Part shown: positions 12,601 to 25,451 of the stretch, piece by piece
How positions within the stretch are numbered: the stretch's first letter is position 1
Layout of the letters: every line of letters starts with the position of its first letter
Source: Toxotes chatareus
Taxonomy: Eukaryota > Chordata > Actinopteri > Toxotidae
NCBI GenBank assembly: GCA_016801885.1
Contig: CM028884.1
Location: 29,969,577 to 30,033,576 of the forward strand
Direction: 5' to 3'
Length of the DNA: 64,000 nucleotides
Notes under the pieces: model-generated
Database searches by the model: none
Told to the model about the DNA's origin: nothing
What the model saw: only the letters and a program-made list of their open reading frames with translations
Program-made: the position numbers and the translations under genes

Positions 12601-15600
12601 CAGCATGCTACTGTGAGCTCTGCTATCTACAGTCTGAAATTTCTGTGCCTATAACTTGTGTCCTTTTTTGCTGTTTTCACTGACTCAGTATTATTTTAAC
12701 ATCACAGAAAAACTACAAAATATTGTAAATGTTGTTCATCCAACCAGTTTCAGTCAAAGCCTCAGTTTAACTTCATGTTCGGACAAAAACCAACAATTCC
12801 AAAGTACAAGGTTAAGTCAGGAGCTCGTAAATGACTGGTGGATTTATTTTAATAGACCCCCATAAAAAGGAGAAAGAGGCTAGAAAAAATGGGAACATGG
12901 TTGCCCCCCCCCACACACACACACACAAACAGGTTAAAATACACTTTGATATTTCTAGTAAACCTTTTACATCAGTGGTGACAAGCAATAACCATGTCAA
13001 GTTTTAGTTTTTCTTTGCTGCTAGGACAATTCTCTCAATTATTCTTAGTGGTAAATCCATTTGAGTTAATGATGACTACAATATTGCCATTAAATTGAAC
13101 TCTGTCACAGGCTGTTAAGAGGAATGGATATTAAAAAATGCAACTGGGGGCTTGTATGAAAGAGCACCAGACACAGTGGGAGTAAACAGCACCACTCCTC
13201 TGTTGTTACCATAGAGAATTCCTCTTCCTGTGTCCACTCCCAGGACAACGACAGCGGCCTTGGGTGAGTCAGGAAGTGTAACTCAGGGGGCTTCAACATA
13301 ACAACACCATAACAACACCATCACAGTACTGTTAAAACATCTTACGGAAAAAAAAGTCTTTATAGCATATATGAGGTTGCACATTGACAAAGCCAGTTTT
13401 ACACCATGTAGACCAGGGGGAAAAAGACAGAGAAAGAAAAAATGAGAAGGTTTTCCACAATGCAACTCAACCAGTCATGTGACATTTTAGACAATCACAG
13501 ACGGTCACACAGTGGGGACTGGTGGGACCATGGTGCAGACTCCACAGTGTGCAGAACACCTTGTTTTTACCACTGACATTCTTTGTTGGAAACCTGCAAA
13601 TCTAATCTTGATCTCAGTGCAGAGCTGCCCTGAAAGAAATCCACAAACTGCATTAAAACATCCCGTAAAAACAAAAGTTATTTTAGCTTCAGCTTTTTTT
13701 GGACAACAGTTTATCCTGTTTCTAGGTTAGCAGATGAGACAGCCAGGTCAGCTGATCCTGAAACACCTGCTTCAAAACCTGTTGCCTGTCTCCAACTCTG
13801 CGTCTCAACAGCTGGTCTCTTTCCGTCTTTGGTAACTCTGTTGTTATGTCTTTAACCATCTTTTACTTTGGCCTATCTGCATATAAACTAATTTCTCTTT
13901 GCCTCCTACTCATGGTTGGCAAAATCTCTTGGAGATCAGACAGTTTTATTTATCCATCGATGTGAGTTTATTGTTTCTTAACAAAGGAAAGCATCTACAT
14001 ACAGATATGTACTGCACCAAAGAGCGGTTCAGTGTTAATCAAAGTCATAAAACTAAAGAAGTGTGTGCTAATGCTTTAATGGTTGACTGTCATCAGAAGC
14101 CAGTGGTGTGGGGGTTCTACAAGGAAACAGCTCGTGACTGTAATGAAAGGTCTGAGCACATAATGAAACTACTACATGATTACATGTAATAATTACAGAG
14201 CGTCAAAGTGTTTTCCAATTAAATCTGAGTAGAATTAAAGAAGAACCCTTGCACATTCTCCATTATACTCTTACTGCTTTTCATGAGGCATTGTGTGTGC
14301 AGTTTTTTCAACATGTCCTCCTTTATTCCACACTCTATAACTGTCTGAATTCTGGTCTTATTAAGCTACTGTAAGCGGAGAAATTGGCCTGCCATGTGCT
14401 GTATGACTATTTAGCATTGGTGTAAAACGTAAAATGTAAAACAAGGCCCTTGCTCTTGGGCTGACCTCACATTTACATTTCACTGTTTTAGAGAGTGGAA
14501 AAATATTTTTCCTTTCAGACTCCATTCTAGCTCTGGAAATATCAATATGACGCTGCACAGTCTGCGTTTGGCCCGTGGAATAGGAAAAGTACACCACCCC
14601 GCAGTAAAACAGGCCATCAAATGGGAGGCACAGCATCAACAGCTGCTGTTTTGAAGGCATAAAGTGTTTAGGTTTGATGGTTCTCTGGGAAATAATACTT
14701 AGAAAATGTATATGCTGACTTCTACTTTCTAAAATATAATAAAAATGTTCATTAAAACAATATGTGTGTTTTTTTACAACATGTTTTCAGTGTAAGGAGT
14801 AGAAACATTCAAACAGCAGCTGCAGCTTTAAAAAAAAAAAATCACATTTACATGCCAAATGAAATGCATGACATGTATGTAAAGAGCAAGGTTGCGAATG
14901 CTGACTGACAAGAATATCAAAGGAAAAAAAGACTGAAAAACTGCTGCCTTGTGAAATAAAAGTCACTATTATATGTTAGTATTTTATGGTTTGTCCACCA
15001 GAGAGTAGTGACAATTGATTTTTCAACTGTAAACTGTCCTGCCCAGTACATTTCTTTGTAGCAAATGTTTAAAGAAAGAAGAAAAAAGAAAATTGCTACT
15101 GGCTGACTTATCTGTACGGCATATCTTTTAAACATCTGTCTAAAAAGTTAAGCAACAATTTGCCAAACTGGTCAAAATGTAATGTAATGCAGCAGAACTG
15201 GCAAGGTGTTATCAAGCAGCAGGAAGCAACAGAGGCAGAGATGAAAGAAGAGGAGGGAGGAGAAGAAGAGGAAGACGGTGAGGGACTAGGAGGTATCATT
15301 GACCTGGATTATGCACACTCCATTTCCCCCTCAGAAAGGGAGTCTGTTGGGCCAAACGGACCCATTCAGCTGCCCCTGGCCTGGGGGAAGACAGCACTGA
15401 GGAGCAGCCAGGACACCGGCACGTTTCCTCCAGAAACATTCAACATGTAAAAGACAACACACCAACCACCAGAGAGGGTTTGCGTATAGAAATCTAAGAC
15501 TTAAACATAAATGGACACAGTATACGTACAAATGGTGGACTGGTTAACAGGGATTGGGAGCTTGTCTGCGAACACACGCACACACTCTGAGTAAGAGAGG

Positions 15601-18600
15601 CTGCAAATGCCAAAAGGACTCATCTTGTCTTTCATAGCTGAGCGGAGATGAACAGTAATAACTGTAGCTACTCACACAACTCAGTGCCAAGACGCCTCCA
15701 ATCAGCGATGAGCACAAACGTCCTCTAACGTGCACCAAGATACCTCTGACCACGTCAGGCGTACAGACAAACAACACAAAAACAGCAAGAGTTCCTTTTT
15801 AACCTTAGGGTACACACAAGGACTCGTCATCTTCATGGTCAATTAACCGCAGTGAATTTGATTAAATTAGCAGCCAGCTTCCGTGGATGCATTGCATAAT
15901 GATACAGAGGGATGATTTCTTCCTTAAGGGCATTTAACACCTACATTCAGAGCTATTTCAAAGACATCACTATGAATCATGGAATACATGAGTGGGCACC
16001 AGTGATCAAAGGAAAACGCTGTAATGTAATATCTCACATTTATGCGATGCAAAAGCACAAACATGAACATGTTTGCAAGTCAGTAAGTATTATGTGTTAT
16101 GTCATACTCAACTCACAGCAAGTTAAACAAACCCACCACATAAAAAGCAGACTGACATCCCTGTGTGATACAGTGCAGCCTGCAGTCCAATCCCGTCTAG
16201 AACTCTGGATCTACTCCTACTGTAAATACTGTAAATACAGTTGTTAAATAAATACTATAAAATCAAATACACTTCCATTTTCTAACAGTTTAAATCAAAT
16301 CTGTTTACATATGATACGTTTTATTTATTTCAATATACATTTTTAGAACTTGTTTTTTGTTCAACTAAACTTCTCTCTGTTAGCTTTTAAAAAATGTGAA
16401 ATGATTTTTATTGAAGTTGCAATTCTTTTGTCACAGAGTGAGGATGAAAGTAACACAGAGAAACACTCAATTTAAAAATCCACTCAAACTAAATGATTTA
16501 GAACAACAGAAACAGTGTACGCCTTCACCAGCTGATAGTAATGACAGGTCTTCACGTCCAACTCCAGTTCTGAATGTTAAGCATAATTTTAAGCACATCT
16601 GTTTAGCGTATTAGGAAAAAAACATGACCTGTAATTACAGGGCAGTGCTACAGAGGCTCTCACTGTCTCTTCTGAGAATGGGGGGACGACTGCTGTCTTT
16701 CTGCCTACAGAAGACCGCAGGGCTTTTTGAAATCTGAGCCTGGTGGTGCAGTCAGAGCCGCAGTCGACAGAGAGACAGACAGCCAGAGCTGCAGTGTGAT
16801 GATAACGCAAGTTTGGTAGCAGGCATCAAGGAGGTGAGGGGAAGACGCTGGCGAGAATCCATTTTTCTTCAACATGGTTCACCTACTTCTCCTTTGGTCT
16901 ATGAAATTCTTTATTTCCCAGAATGCCTTCTGACAACCCCACATAGCATGCATGGTCTTGTTTTATTCTGCCGGGCTTCTAGCGTATGTGTGGAGAGCGA
17001 CAACAGTGGCACTAGAAAACTATGGCCAAGAAAGATAAGAGTTTTTTTTAGACAAGAAAGGACAAGCATTGAGCCTCTTACTTAGAATGCTATATATTTT
17101 TTGTTTAAATTGATGTGGACCCAGGACCCAAGGGTAGATTCAGGGTTTGCACTCTAAAGAATCTCACACTTTAACTGAACTGACAACATGCATATGCACA
17201 TTTCAAAACCTCACAGACTTATTTCACCAAATGAGACCATGTGTCCACAAAGAACAAAACTACTTAGTCCACTCCCTCAGAACAAGACTTCATTCTCTCA
17301 GCTGAGAAGGTCAGAACAGTCCAACCCTCCGTCTGAACCCTTACTAAGCTCATACTGGCTTGGACTCTCCATCTCCAAATCTAGGACTTGGGAAAAACTC
17401 ATTACAGTCGGCATTTGAGTCCACTTTCATAGCTCACCTGCTCTGCGCTGCAGCTCAGTCAGCATGACTTGTAGAGCAGAAACATTTTCTAATTTGAGCC
17501 AGCTTCACTTTTAGTAGGCTCTATCAGGCTGAATAGGGGACTTGGACTTGGAGACAATAGGGACCCTCCAATCGTCTCCAGGGTGTCTGCATTGAGTCCG
17601 TACTCTGAAATGCATCACTGGGTAATCAGGATGAATGAAGGTGGTGGCCAAACTAAAAGAACAGGGACATGAAACTGAACACTGAGACACAACAAGACTC
17701 AGGAATGTCCCTAATATATATTATGACCCGATGATTTAATGATCAGTGATTTCTTTAAGACTAAATAAGTATCTGTAGTTGCTTTTCCACCAAATTTCAA
17801 CAACAGCTGGTGACAAAATGTTGATCAAGAACCTCAAACCAGCAAAAGCTGATCCATAAAACTAATTTCACGGTATTAAAATTTACATGACTTAAATGTA
17901 ATTATCCAATGTTAATCCTACATTTGAGAGGGTGTCCCTGTCCATTAGCTAGATATTTTACTGATTTAGCTGCTGAGACAAATATAAAAGTAATTTGCCT
18001 ACAAACAGCATGCATCTCTGACTGAATATTTTTTCCATAATTCCCTTTAATAAGACCAAAGTATTTGCTGCCAGCGCACTTAAGAGGCTACACTTCTCAC
18101 CACAATGCCACAATTAATGGTTACACTTACACTTAAAGCAGCCTACATTATCTGCTCATTTACTTCACTGATAACTACAGTATAGATTAGACAGGAGAAG
18201 CATTCCAACCATTAGTGAGCCTGTTGGGATGAACCTTATCGCAGCCTGTTTGTTGTCAGTTACCCACAACTATCTCCACTCTTCGTCCCCTCTTGCCTCA
18301 TTCTGACAGTGCACAGACTACTGTAAACTGCCAGAGCTTCACACAGATAAGAGCATGAACTGTACTGTAGAGAAACTCCAAACTTTCTTACTTCCTCTTC
18401 TCTTGACCTGCCAGTGTCCCAGAAATAAAAAAAATCAAAAAAAAAATCAATACATCACATCATTTCCTTAAGGTTTGAATATTATATCCAGCTCTGGGTG
18501 GGTGTTAAGAAACATAAACACAAAACACAACACTTGGTGGGTAAATATCCAAAATCAATATTTTGCTTGAAGGCTTCAACAAGATAATCACACTTTGGAC

Positions 18601-21600
18601 TGATGGTTGAAGTGGTTTCATGGCAGCGCAGCTCTGCCAACGGACAGTATTGTGTACCATTACACAACAGCACATGCCTGGGGATTAGCCATCGGCCCTG
18701 TCCTGTCCGTACCATGAGGCTGCAGGGGGCCAGTAGCTATTGTCACAGCTGTGTGACATACAAAAATCCAGCAAATCACAACTTTAGTTTCCAGCGCTGT
18801 GCTGCCACAACCCTGCAGGAATGTGGCCACCGACATCTGGAGACTTCTGTCGTCAAACCTGTGTGTGTCCATCCTGCGTAGATTTTACTCATAGCACATC
18901 TGTAACTTAACTAAAGTTTCTACATGCCCATCAAAGCCACTAGCTATTCACTTCCTTATGATAAAAGACAAATTCGGATGCAAGTCAGCCTCCATTTCCT
19001 CTTCCACAAACATCCTCATGGAGTTAACAGTCTTTTTGACACGTGGAACTAATTATTCTGAGCCGATTTATAAAAACTTTATAGTAGGAAAAAGAAACTC
19101 AAAGGTCTTGATGCTCTGCAAACGGCTTTCTTTGTGCGACACTCGAAATTTCTGTGATGTTTCAAGCTTTGACTAAATTACCACTCAACCAAAAAGACTC
19201 TAAACACATGCTTCACTGTCCAAAACAAAACCTTGGAGGATAGAATTTAATTTAAGTGGATACGAACTGAGCTTCCAAACAGATCAGCATTGTTTGTTGA
19301 CTCAGTTTCCCATTTTAAGGGATTAATTAAAAAGAACAAGTTAAGCTCATTTCATATAAACAAAATTGCAAAGAACAACACAATGCACTCTCTTCTCTAC
19401 ATCTCACTCCGGCTACTGTTAGCACCAGTGAGTTAATGAGGGGAAATGCAAAACGCAGGGAAGCTCAGCCTTTGAGGCCAAAGCCTCCCTCATATAATGG
19501 CCTACTAAAGAAAGGGGAGCTTTGTTCAGTGCAACACAAGCAGGTTCCTCTTTAATGACTTTGTGCGCATGCCAATCACTTACACCATACAATCCTATCA
19601 TGCGGCCACAACACTTTTCAAGACATCCCGATCATGTGAGCTGGCAGCACGTGACCCGTGTTCTCCCCAAAACATAAGCTGCGATTCGGTTCAGAAGGTA
19701 ACACCTCGGGGGCCTGAAGATGGGGGTCATTCCCATTTTCAGATTATGGCACAGACTGTGGGGAACAATGCACACAGGAGCTGTTGTGGATGTGCAAAGA
19801 ACTGGTCACAGGACAGCACAGAGGGTTGTTAACTCAATTATTAAGAGAACAATACTGCATGTCTGAAGAGCCGCTGCACTTTTCAAACACAGTATTTATG
19901 TTCATGAAGAACAATGACATTAATTCTGGGATTCGGGCTCTGGTAACTGTTGTTATCTCCTTCCCAAGGTTGCAAAAATACAGAAACTGCAACTATGACA
20001 AAGCAGTAATATGTTGTACATCAGACTATTTGAGCATTGGAGGTTGCACATCACAGATACAGCCCCTTGAGGTCACAGCTTTAAACAGGGTTTGATGTGT
20101 ACATTAGTTTCTTGTGAATAAAAACAAATATTCGGATGCAGTGCCTAACACATCTCACTGTCAAAAGAATATTGGGTTTTATATGTAAACACAAAGCTGT
20201 GTTACTGCTGATAGAAGCTTTACAACTGAAGTGATTCTTGATCTTGTTGCCATCATGATACCTCTTCTGGTCCACATCTAAAACATGCTGCAGCACATGT
20301 TGTATATGACAGACTCAAACACAGGGCTGGAGTCTTCTGAAGCTCAGGACTGTATTCAGTGAACTAAAGTTTCTCCATCTTTGGAATCAACCCAATTGTA
20401 TTGCATGGGGGCACATAACTGAAGCGATCTATAACAACCTGCACAAGGTTGAAACTTAGTTATGACATGCAGAGAGGTTGTAAAACATTTTACTGAGAAA
20501 TCTTTGAAAAAAAAAAAAAAAGCCACCATCGTTACTGGCGACTGATTAACAGCAGGTTCAGCCAATGGCCACACCCCAGGTCCAACTGGGTGACAGGACA
20601 TGATGTACAACGTGACAAAACCTGAAGTCATGAATTGCTTCACTCAAAGAGCACTGACCGAATCCCAGATTGCGTAGCTGTGAAAACGAACTGCAGGAAC
20701 TTTGCATGAAGTGATGCTGCTTTCCATGAAAAGATTTTGTGGTTTCCTAACATGTGCACCTTCATCAAAACTAAAGTTAAAACGTTTCTTAAAGTTCTCT
20801 CAATTATTCAAAGCAGAATAACAAAGGTAGACTGTCTCATTCTAATCCTGTAAAATCTTTCATATAACCACAGAATCTCTGCACAACTGCACAAATTAGC
20901 TTCTGCAAAGCCTCAAACCTGAACTTTCAAATCTTCTAAACCACAGCTTCAGTCTTTCAGGTGGTGTCTGTGATATCTCCCAATACAGACGCAGACCGAT
21001 GTGATACAAACTGAGGCCAGTCTTTTAGAAATAGCAGACAGAGGGCCTGTGGGGTGTCAGATGTCGACAGGGACCAGTTGCTGGAGTCGCAGGCTGGGCC
21101 GCCTCTCATGCTACAGCAGCTGTGTCTTCTCAGACCTCACATTCCTGCAGGACAGGCCCACTTTACTCTCGTCACCTGTGCTGATCTGAGGGCAGGATGA
21201 GCTCTCGGGGGAACCTCACAGCTATTTTGAAAGGGATACTGATCTAAAACAACAATTACAGATGTTTTTACTAAATCAAAAGACAAACACTTAGCCAAAG
21301 AACCGTGACATGACACAGCAGAAGATGTTATCTCTAACAACCACATAAATCCTGTTTTAAACCAAATAAATGTATTATATAATAGCAGTGAGATGATCAG
21401 GGGCTCTGTGGTGGTTTGCTGGTTAGGGCACTGACAACATATAGTCACCACTTCAGAGTACAGCTCCCCTCGTCTCATTTTCTTGTCATCTCTGGAGAAC
21501 ACTGGAGAAATCAGCAAATACAACAATGTGCAGTAACAATAAACTCACCGCTGAGCACCACATACACAGTGAGTCGCCACCATACAAGTTTAAAGCAAAA

Positions 21601-22304
21601 TCCATTCAGGTGCACTAAAGCTGCATACTGCACAGAACCGGGATGTCTAGTGTCTGACGCCGACTCTCTGTCCACTGAGACGTACACCCATGATTCAGCA
21701 GCTTCTCCACTCTATTAGACCTCCCTGTGCAATTACAGCTGCTTTGCAGTCTGTATTGCTTTCACTGCACAATAAGCTGTAATGTCTGACCTCCACTAAA
21801 TAATACATGTAAACATTTATCCCACCCTGCTGCAGCCAAGCACTCAAACCAGTACACACCCCTTCTTACTATACAAAATACCAGATTGAAATCATTAAAA
21901 AAAAACTTTTATTGTAATGTTCTGACTGTCATCACAATCATAAATGATTGTAAATAAAATATTTTTTTTTTGGTTTTGTGCTGTTGTTTGGATAAAACAA
22001 ACAAATTAAGGACATGACTTTGAGCACAGGAAAGTTATGGCTGGCTTTTTTCACTCGTTTTTGATGTTTAATAGTCAGTCTATCTACAATTTATTTAATG
22101 TGTTTTATCCCTGATTGTATAAATGAATAAAACCGAACAATGTAAAGTAAATCCAAACAGGACTGTGGTTCTCCAGTGTCACATTTCAGGAAGATAACAC
22201 TGGTGGCTTTAGATATAGAGCAAGCCCTCTGTAGCTCCAATGTGAAAAGTCTTGTCACTGAACAGCAAACTTTTTATAAGCTTTCACACCGCAAACTTAC
22301 TTAG

Positions 22305-22332
22305 ACACACACACACACACACACACACACAC
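22305..22332 (+). repeat. (AC)14 microsatellite
   Basis: Simple AC dinucleotide array about 250 bp inside myo9a intron 1 from the putative first exon. Confidence 0.95.
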
Positions 22333-22582
22333 CTCTGATTGCCACTAGTCACTCAACAAAGGCACCGGCTGAGCCCAAACACACCTTAAAAGCATGGCAA
22401 TTGAAAACAGTGTTGCAAATGAGCGGAGATTAAAAAGAACAGGTTTCTTGCAGAGGTCGGCAGTGATTCATGAATTCAGCGGCTGCTGCTTCCAGCCTCC
22501 GAGCCCTTCTCCCCTCTGCGGGGCAGCCCACACCGCACCTCACCACACCACAGTCCCACTACTACACATCACACAGTCTTAC

Positions 22583-23000
22583 CTCCAGACGTGGACGCTG
22601 AAGTAGGCTGAAAGTGGGACTCAAGTTTCTCGTGTCGTCTCAGGATGGGCTGCAGAGCTCGTAGCCGCACAAAATTGCCTAAGTCTCTATTTAATTCCCC
22701 GCATTCCCGCTGAATTAATACGTTTTCTTCTCTCTCTCTCTCTCTCTCTCCCGCCGCTCGCCTCCCAGCAACTAGTCGGAATTCAGGTCCCCGCTGAACA
22801 CTTGCGCATCTTCAAATATCCGAGCGAGTTTGGATGTAATTAAAAACGCAGTCCTTCACAGCTCGGCGGCGGTCGCTGAAAACTCCTCTCGGCTTTGCTA
22901 ATCAGTGCAGCCACTCTCATGCGCGCGGCCGTGCGTGTTCACGCCTCTCCTGGGCGGGGACAACTCACAGAGGGGAGGACCGGACGGAGCGAGGTAACAG
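22583..23000 (-). promoter_or_regulatory. myo9a: myo9a non-coding first exon and GC-rich promoter
   Basis: A strong minus-strand donor (TCTGGAG|GTAAGA, exon side at 22583) lies at the edge of a GC- and CpG-rich block running to about 23000, in contrast to the AT-rich flanks. This suits the 5' UTR exon and CpG-island promoter of myo9a, transcribed leftward, and pairs with the acceptor at 2003. A (TC) run at about 22731-22751 sits inside the block. The transcription start is not fixed; the exon may begin anywhere between about 22700 and 22950. No TATA box is obvious. Confidence 0.6.
22731..22751 (+). repeat. (TC)10 microsatellite in the myo9a promoter block
   Basis: TC dinucleotide run in the GC-rich 5' region of myo9a (GA-rich on the transcribed-sense strand). 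Runs of this kind can act as GAGA-like or S1-sensitive promoter elements; that role is inference. Confidence 0.85.
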
Positions 23001-23282
23001 GAAGTTGGGCCGAAAATGACACGGCACACACGGACACACCGCACACCGCATTTTTCTAGATCAAGATAAAAAAAAAAAATTGTCATGAAAGGAACGGAGC
23101 TGATTTCTCCATAAATGATTCTCTTTCCTCTTATACAAGTGTAAAAGTAGTTAGTTCAAAAGTTAAGGTTTTACATAACAAAACATCTGAGGAGCTTATG
23201 GAGCACTGTTGTAGATTCAGCTCAGTAGTATAGTAGTATAGTAGTAGTATAGAAAACCGTATACAACATTATATAAATTAGA

Positions 23283-23545
23283 GCTGGATTGATGAATAAT
23301 CAGTTAGTTGATCAACAGAAAATTAAAACAATAATAATTCTAATAATTTTTGTATTTAGACTTTTAGTCAGACAAAACAAACTTTGTGAAGGTGTCATTA
23401 TGGGTTCTGGGTAATTGTGATAGGCATTTGTCACTGTTTGCAGATTTTTCTTTTTTTTACAAACCAAACAATTGATTAATTGAGGAAAATAATCAGGTGA
23501 ACAGATGAATCCATAATGAAAATAATCATCAGTTGCAGGCTCATT
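23283..23545 (+). repeat. Interspersed repeat copy in the myo9a-senp8 spacer
   Basis: Diverged member of the same family as the copy at 3775. Landmarks are GATGAATAATCAGTTAGTTG at the left, ACAAACCAAACAATTGATTA in the middle, and the right end CCATAATGAAAATAATCATC followed by AGTTGCAGGCTC. Inserted between the two divergent promoters. Confidence 0.65.
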
Positions 23546-23754
23546 TAAAATACACAGTAATACAACTACAGCAGTAAAAATGTTGCTTGCTCATTAATTC
23601 AGGAGTAATGAGGGACTATTTTCTGCGTTTAGTATTTGAAGTAGATTTTGTGATTATACTTAGATGGATTTATTTAGGTAGGACTGCCAATAACTTTTCA
23701 ACGCTCTGGTGTAATGAAACAGACTGTTACCCATTCAGTAAATGCACCGCTCAG

Positions 23755-23914
23755 GTACCCGGATGAAAGCAGCCAATCCCAGCCGAGCTTGTCTCCTCCC
23801 TACTGTCGTGAAATGTTTACGGTCTCAAACTTGTAGCGGTTTACGTTAGTCATTGCAATGAGGGACAAGGCTGAAGGTTTCGTGGTACTTTTTATTTGAA
23901 TGTGTCTTTTACAG
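23755..23914 (+). promoter_or_regulatory. senp8: senp8 promoter and candidate 5' UTR exon
   Basis: A GC-richer stretch with a CCAAT box (AGCCAATCCC, CCAAT at 23773-23777) precedes a candidate exon. It ends at a plausible donor, TTACAG|GTATGG (exon end 23914); AAG|GTTTCG near 23875 is an alternative. Either could splice to the acceptor TTTTTCAG at 24757, just upstream of the senp8 ATG. The exon is inferred from signals only. Confidence 0.45.
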
Positions 23915-24254
23915 GTATGGACATTGAATCAACAGCATGCGTTGCACGGGTGGTATTTTACAGGCTAAAATTGCGTTTCGGCCGAGTTGTTTATCTTCGT
24001 GTGGTGATTGTGAAAGTGGCGGTTAGCTAGCTCATGCTAACCGTCTCAACGATGAACTAAACGCATTGCAGTAATGTGACTCTCCGCAACGGCTTTGCCC
24101 TCCGTAGTGTGTCTGTCATACCCGATGAAACGCCATCGTAGATACCTGAAAGTAACACCACAGCTCCAAGCAGGGTAACACGGCTCCTAGTAACGATCCA
24201 CACACCTACGAAACCATACTAGATCCTTCTGTGTTGGGTTCATGTCATGTCAGT

Positions 24255-24400
24255 GATGGACGGAGAATCCAGGTCCTTTACTTCTGTGGAAGTACAGATA
24301 CCACAGACAAAACTCCAGCATTTACAGCGTTACTTTATAATAAAAGTATAATCAGGAAAATGTACTTAAAGCGTCAAAAATAAAAGCATTCATCTGCTTC
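24255..24400 (+). repeat. Partial interspersed repeat copy, 'AGATCCTTTACTTAAGTAAAAG' family
   Basis: Degenerate, truncated copy of a second widespread percomorph repeat. It is recognised by TCCAGGTCCTTTACTTCTGTGG, AAGTACAGATACCAC, and ATCAGGAAAATGTACTTAAAG followed by CGTCAAAAATAAAAGCATTCAT. A longer copy lies at 32808. Confidence 0.65.
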
Positions 24401-24439
24401 TTAATTAATCAACTGACAAAATAGTGAAAAAAAAAAAAC

Positions 24440-24735
24440 ACGAGAATAAAGCAGCAAATAACAATGATTTTCATTATTGATTAAACAGTTTCTTTATTAA
24501 TCAAATAGTTGCTTGGTCTATTAAATATCAGGTAGTAAAAAAGTCCACATCACAATCATACATTTTTAAAGCCCAAGGTGACATCTTCAGGTGACATCAA
24601 GTTTTGTTTTAGACAAAAAAATAAAAAGGCAAATTAACACAATTTAGAACATGGAATAAGAAATGTTTGGCTTTTTTTTTCTTGATAAATTACTCAAATT
24701 ATAAATGAATTTACTAATCAATCAGTCATCATGAA
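24440..24735 (+). repeat. Interspersed repeat copy immediately upstream of the senp8 coding exon
   Basis: Good copy of the GCTGCAACTAACGATTA family. In order: AACAATGATTTTCATTATTG, AGTTGCTTGGTCTATTAAAT, AAAGCCCAAGGTGACATCTT, GTTTTGTTTTAGAC, and AATTACTCAAATTATAAATG near the right end. It abuts the branch/polypyrimidine region of the senp8 intron and ends about 22 bp before the exon. Confidence 0.75.
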
Positions 24736-24785
24736 AATCTTCCTCTGTATTTTTCAGCCTGACACTCTCTGACTGTGTTGGGAGG

Positions 24786-25451
24786 ATGGACCCTGTAGTG
24801 TTGAGCTACCAGGACAGCCTGCTGCGGCGCTCTGACGTGTCCTTACTGGAGGGACCTTACTGGCTCAATGACCAAGTCATTGGTTTTGCCTTTGAGTATT
24901 TTGCTGCTGAGCGCTTCAGAGTCCTGGGGGAGACCATCATCTTCATCAGCCCGGAGGTCACCCAGTTCATCAAGTGTGCTTCTTGCCCTGATGAGTTAGC
25001 CATATTTCTGGAGCCGCTGGATCTTGCTTCTCGTCGCTGGGTCTTCCTAGCTGTTAACGACAACTCCAACCAGACCGCTGGGGGCTCCCACTGGAGCCTT
25101 TTGGTCTACCATCACAACTCCAACCACTTTGCCCACTATGACTCTCAAAACGGCAGCAATTCACTGCACGCACGACGCATCGCCAGCAAGTTGGAGCCTT
25201 TCTTAGGTGCAGGTAGAAAAGCTCTGTTTGTGGAGGAGCCCTGCCCTTCACAGCAGAACAGCTATGACTGTGGCATGTATGTTATCTGTATCGCCGAGGC
25301 CTTGTGCGAGAAGGCCAGGGTGGAGGGCTCACCACGTCTTCCTGTGCAAATCATCACGCCAGCCTACATCACCCAGAAGAGGGCTGAGTGGTGCAGACTG
25401 ATCCAGAGTCTAGCTCAGAATGACCTCTGCTGCTCTCTGTCTTTTCCTTAG
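24786..25451 (+). CDS. senp8: Sentrin-specific protease 8 (NEDD8 protease, NEDP1/DEN1)
   Basis: Complete 221-residue cysteine protease of the Ulp1/SENP family (C48). It matures the NEDD8 precursor and removes NEDD8 from conjugates such as cullins. The coding sequence is a single exon, as in other vertebrates, and is close to the human length. Visible catalytic features: His102 in GGSHWSLLVY, Asp119 in HYDSQNG, Gln156 (oxyanion) and Cys162 in the block PSQQNSYDCGMYV. N-terminal SYQDSLLRRSDVSLLEGPYW and WLNDQVIGFAFEYF form the SENP8-type substrate face. The start ATG follows a splice acceptor at 24757 by 28 bases, in the good context GGAGGATGG. No frameshift or lost catalytic residue: it should be active. 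The third codon position is GC-rich compared with the flanks. Confidence 0.97.
   Translation: MDPVVLSYQDSLLRRSDVSLLEGPYWLNDQVIGFAFEYFAAERFRVLGETIIFISPEVTQFIKCASCPDELAIFLEPLDLASRRWVFLAVNDNSNQTAGGSHWSLLVYHHNSNHFAHYDSQNGSNSLHARRIASKLEPFLGAGRKALFVEEPCPSQQNSYDCGMYVICIAEALCEKARVEGSPRLPVQIITPAYITQKRAEWCRLIQSLAQNDLCCSLSFP

Larger units (their letters stand above)
2003..22582 (-). other. myo9a: myo9a intron 1 (about 20.6 kb)
   Basis: Long first intron between the putative non-coding first exon and the start-codon exon. Apart from the repeats listed separately, it is AT-rich unique-looking DNA with many short fortuitous open frames. I found no frame here that resembles a known protein, and no tRNA or rRNA gene. 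Some GC-richer islands (for example 6340-6480, 12170-12500, 18600-18870 and 19600-19800) could be conserved non-coding elements, but conservation cannot be judged from one sequence. Confidence 0.65.

Noticed and set aside
15160..15450. 96-codon plus-strand frame with an acidic Glu-rich stretch
   Set aside because: The Glu run is a purine-rich low-complexity sequence; no homologue, and no splice or promoter context.
18603..18881. Overlapping 92- and 70-codon frames on opposite strands
   Set aside because: Symmetric openness on both strands from GC-richer composition; no recognisable domain.
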